DNA from: DASQYE01 sp036389675
GTDB lineage: Bacteria; Acidobacteriota; Blastocatellia; Pyrinomonadales; Pyrinomonadaceae
Reading direction: 5' to 3'
Length of the DNA stretch: 64,000 nt
Assembly: GCA_036389675.1 (NCBI GenBank)
Contig: DASVWI010000003.1
Span: forward strand, 1 to 64,000
Under the pieces are notes generated by a model. The model had not been told where the DNA came from, searched no databases, and saw only the letters and a program-made list of their open reading frames with translations. Shown here in pieces: positions 62,590 to 64,000 of this stretch. Each line of letters starts with the position of its first letter. Position 1 is the first letter of the stretch. Position numbers and translations under genes: made by a program.

Positions 62590-64000
62590 TCAGTTGCGGC
62601 GGTCTAAATCATAGTCGCGCAGGCGGCGATAGAGTGTGGAGGGAGAGATGCCTAGAATCTCCGCGGTCTTGGCGCGATGCCAGTTGGTCTGTTCGAGGGC
62701 GGCGAGGATTTGCTGGCGCTCGACTTCGCGGAGCGAAGCCGGTGAGGCGGGCACACCGTAAGAGCCCTGACCGGCATTGTCATTGCCGGCGGCTGAAGCA
62801 TTGCCGGCGGAGGAAGCGAGCATGACGGGCACAAGGGGCGCGGCGGCGGGCCGCGCGACTTCGGGCGGCAGCTCGCTCAGGGTGATGCGGTTGTCGTTGC
62901 TAAGCAGCACGGCGCGCTCAAGGCAGTTTCGCAACTGTCGCACGTTGCCGGGCCAACTGTAGGCGCGCAGGGCCGCAAGCGCTTCGGGCGACAACTCGGG
63001 CGGAATCGACGAGCCGCCGAGTTGTTGCAAGAGGTGTCGCGCTAAGGGCTCTATGTCCTCCGGCCTTTCGCGAAGCGGCGTCAGCGAAATCTGAAAGCCG
63101 TTGATGCGATAGAGAAGGTCTGCGCGGAATGTGCCGTCTGTGATGACCACGTCCACGTTGCGGTTGGTGGCGGCGACGATGCGTACGTTGACCTCGACTT
63201 TACGCACGCCGCCGACACGATAAAAGGTGCGCGTCTCGATGGCGCGCAGCAGCTTGGCCTGTAGCTGCGTGGGCAGCTCCGTCACTTCGTCCAGAAAGAG
63301 CGTGCCGCCGTCGGCCAATTCGATCAACCCGAGCTTGCGCCCCTTCGCGCCGGAGAAAGCGCCCGCCTCGTAGCCGAACAACTCCGATTCCAGCAGCGAT
63401 TCCTGAAAGGCGGCGCAGTTGAGGTCTATGAAGGAAGCGTCGGCGCGGCTCGACAGGCGATGAATGGCATGCGCGACCAGCTCTTTGCCCGTGCCCGATT
63501 CGCCCGTCACCAGCACGGAAGCCTCAGAGGGAGCGACCCTCTCGATCAGGCGCACGACTTCGCGCATGGAGTCTGAGACGGAGATGATCTCTGGGGTCGG
63601 CGATTGTCGGGCGAGCTGCTCACGCAGGCGTTGATTGTCCACGCGTAAGCGGCGCTTATCGGCGGCCTGCCTGACGAGCGCGTCAAGCTCCGTGATGCGA
63701 TACGGCTTTGAGAGGTAATCGTATGCGCCGAGCTTCATCGCTTCAATCGCCGTCTCGACCGTCGCATGACCGGTGAGCATGATGATCTCGGGCGGGTTGG
63801 GGCGCTCTCTGACGCGGCGCAAAAGCTCCATGCCGTCCATCTTCGGCATGTTGATATCGCAGAGCATCACGTCGACGTTGCTCTCTTCGAGGCGGCGCAG
63901 CGCGGCCTCTCCGTCGGGCGCGACCGAGACGTTGTAGCCCAGACGCTGAAGCTCTTTCTGGATCACCAGTCGAAGGTTCGCTTCATCTTCGGCAACAAGC
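62590..64000 (-). CDS. NtrC-family sigma-54 response regulator (partial at the N-terminus)
   Basis: At least 470 residues; the frame stays open to the right edge. The visible start LVAEDEANLRLVIQK is the acidic patch of a receiver domain, followed by DVMLCDINMPKMDGMELL with the phospho-acceptor aspartate and by MLTGHATVETAIEAMKLGAYDYLSKPY. The AAA+ domain has Walker A GESGTGKE, Walker B GGTLFLDEV and the sigma-54 loop as GAFSGA instead of GAFTGA. A Fis-type helix-turn-helix closes it (NWHRAKTAEILGISPSTLYRRLRDY). Its kinase partner should lie just outside the window. Confidence 0.94.
   Translation of the reverse strand, partial: LVAEDEANLRLVIQKELQRLGYNVSVAPDGEAALRRLEESNVDVMLCDINMPKMDGMELLRRVRERPNPPEIIMLTGHATVETAIEAMKLGAYDYLSKPYRITELDALVRQAADKRRLRVDNQRLREQLARQSPTPEIISVSDSMREVVRLIERVAPSEASVLVTGESGTGKELVAHAIHRLSSRADASFIDLNCAAFQESLLESELFGYEAGAFSGAKGRKLGLIELADGGTLFLDEVTELPTQLQAKLLRAIETRTFYRVGGVRKVEVNVRIVAATNRNVDVVITDGTFRADLLYRINGFQISLTPLRERPEDIEPLARHLLQQLGGSSIPPELSPEALAALRAYSWPGNVRQLRNCLERAVLLSNDNRITLSELPPEVARPAAAPLVPVMLASSAGNASAAGNDNAGQGSYGVPASPASLREVERQQILAALEQTNWHRAKTAEILGISPSTLYRRLRDYDLDRRN

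Overview
The window is a stretch of GC-rich bacterial chromosome with dense, mostly operonic housekeeping metabolism. It holds no rRNA, CRISPR array, insertion sequence or prophage. From gene content and style I guess an acidobacterium of the Blastocatellia type. This is an impression, because no phylogenetic marker was tested. The first and last genes run off the window.

Layout. 1-5.3 kb: small envelope proteins, a diacylglycerol-kinase-like lipid kinase, a phosphoesterase and a secreted TPR protein, ending at a bidirectional terminator facing topA. 8-9 kb: a structured leader behind a good sigma-54 promoter, driving an unknown 115-aa protein. 9.1-15.7 kb (minus strand): proB-proA-lysC-thrC-thrB, mostly joined by ATGA overlaps; then glnA. 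18.6-23.3 kb: a GAF/sigma-54 activator and ppc. 23.4-35.7 kb (minus strand): sulfur and methionine metabolism as three transcripts, namely sir-(cbiX-cobA)-cysH-sat-cysC; a cystathionine-synthase-type gene; and metY-metX followed by a PPi-type phosphofructokinase and an SDR. Two of these transcripts begin with nearly identical SAM-II riboswitches followed by terminator hairpins. The third has a different, unidentified attenuator leader. All three share one promoter/operator sequence.

35.8-40 kb: an XRE-cupin regulator and an aromatic amino acid operon (chorismate mutase, pheA, a tyrA fragment, DAHP synthase) preceded by a Phe/Tyr-rich leader peptide and an intrinsic terminator. An aminotransferase and tyrA survive only as N-terminal fragments. 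40-41.3 kb: dprA and a selenocysteine tRNA. 41.5-56.8 kb: genes that together look like tryptophan breakdown through kynurenine and anthranilate to anthraniloyl-CoA, followed by ring hydroxylation/reduction and beta-oxidation: three enoyl-CoA hydratases, SDR, RidA, acyl-CoA dehydrogenase, flavin monooxygenase, OYE-type reductase, kynureninase, tryptophan dioxygenase, CoA ligase and thioesterase. 56.8-61.3 kb: a membrane polyferredoxin with HEAT-like and cNMP-binding domains, paired with a secreted mono-heme protein. The window ends with a nitrilase-family amidase and an NtrC-type response regulator.

The most unusual theme is between the genes. At least four unrelated sequence families form the same kind of object: an inverted repeat whose arms are built of 7-nt tandem units, usually placed directly before a start codon inside an operon. 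A further family consists of perfect 29-32 bp palindromes, one of which lies inside a copy of the heptad family.
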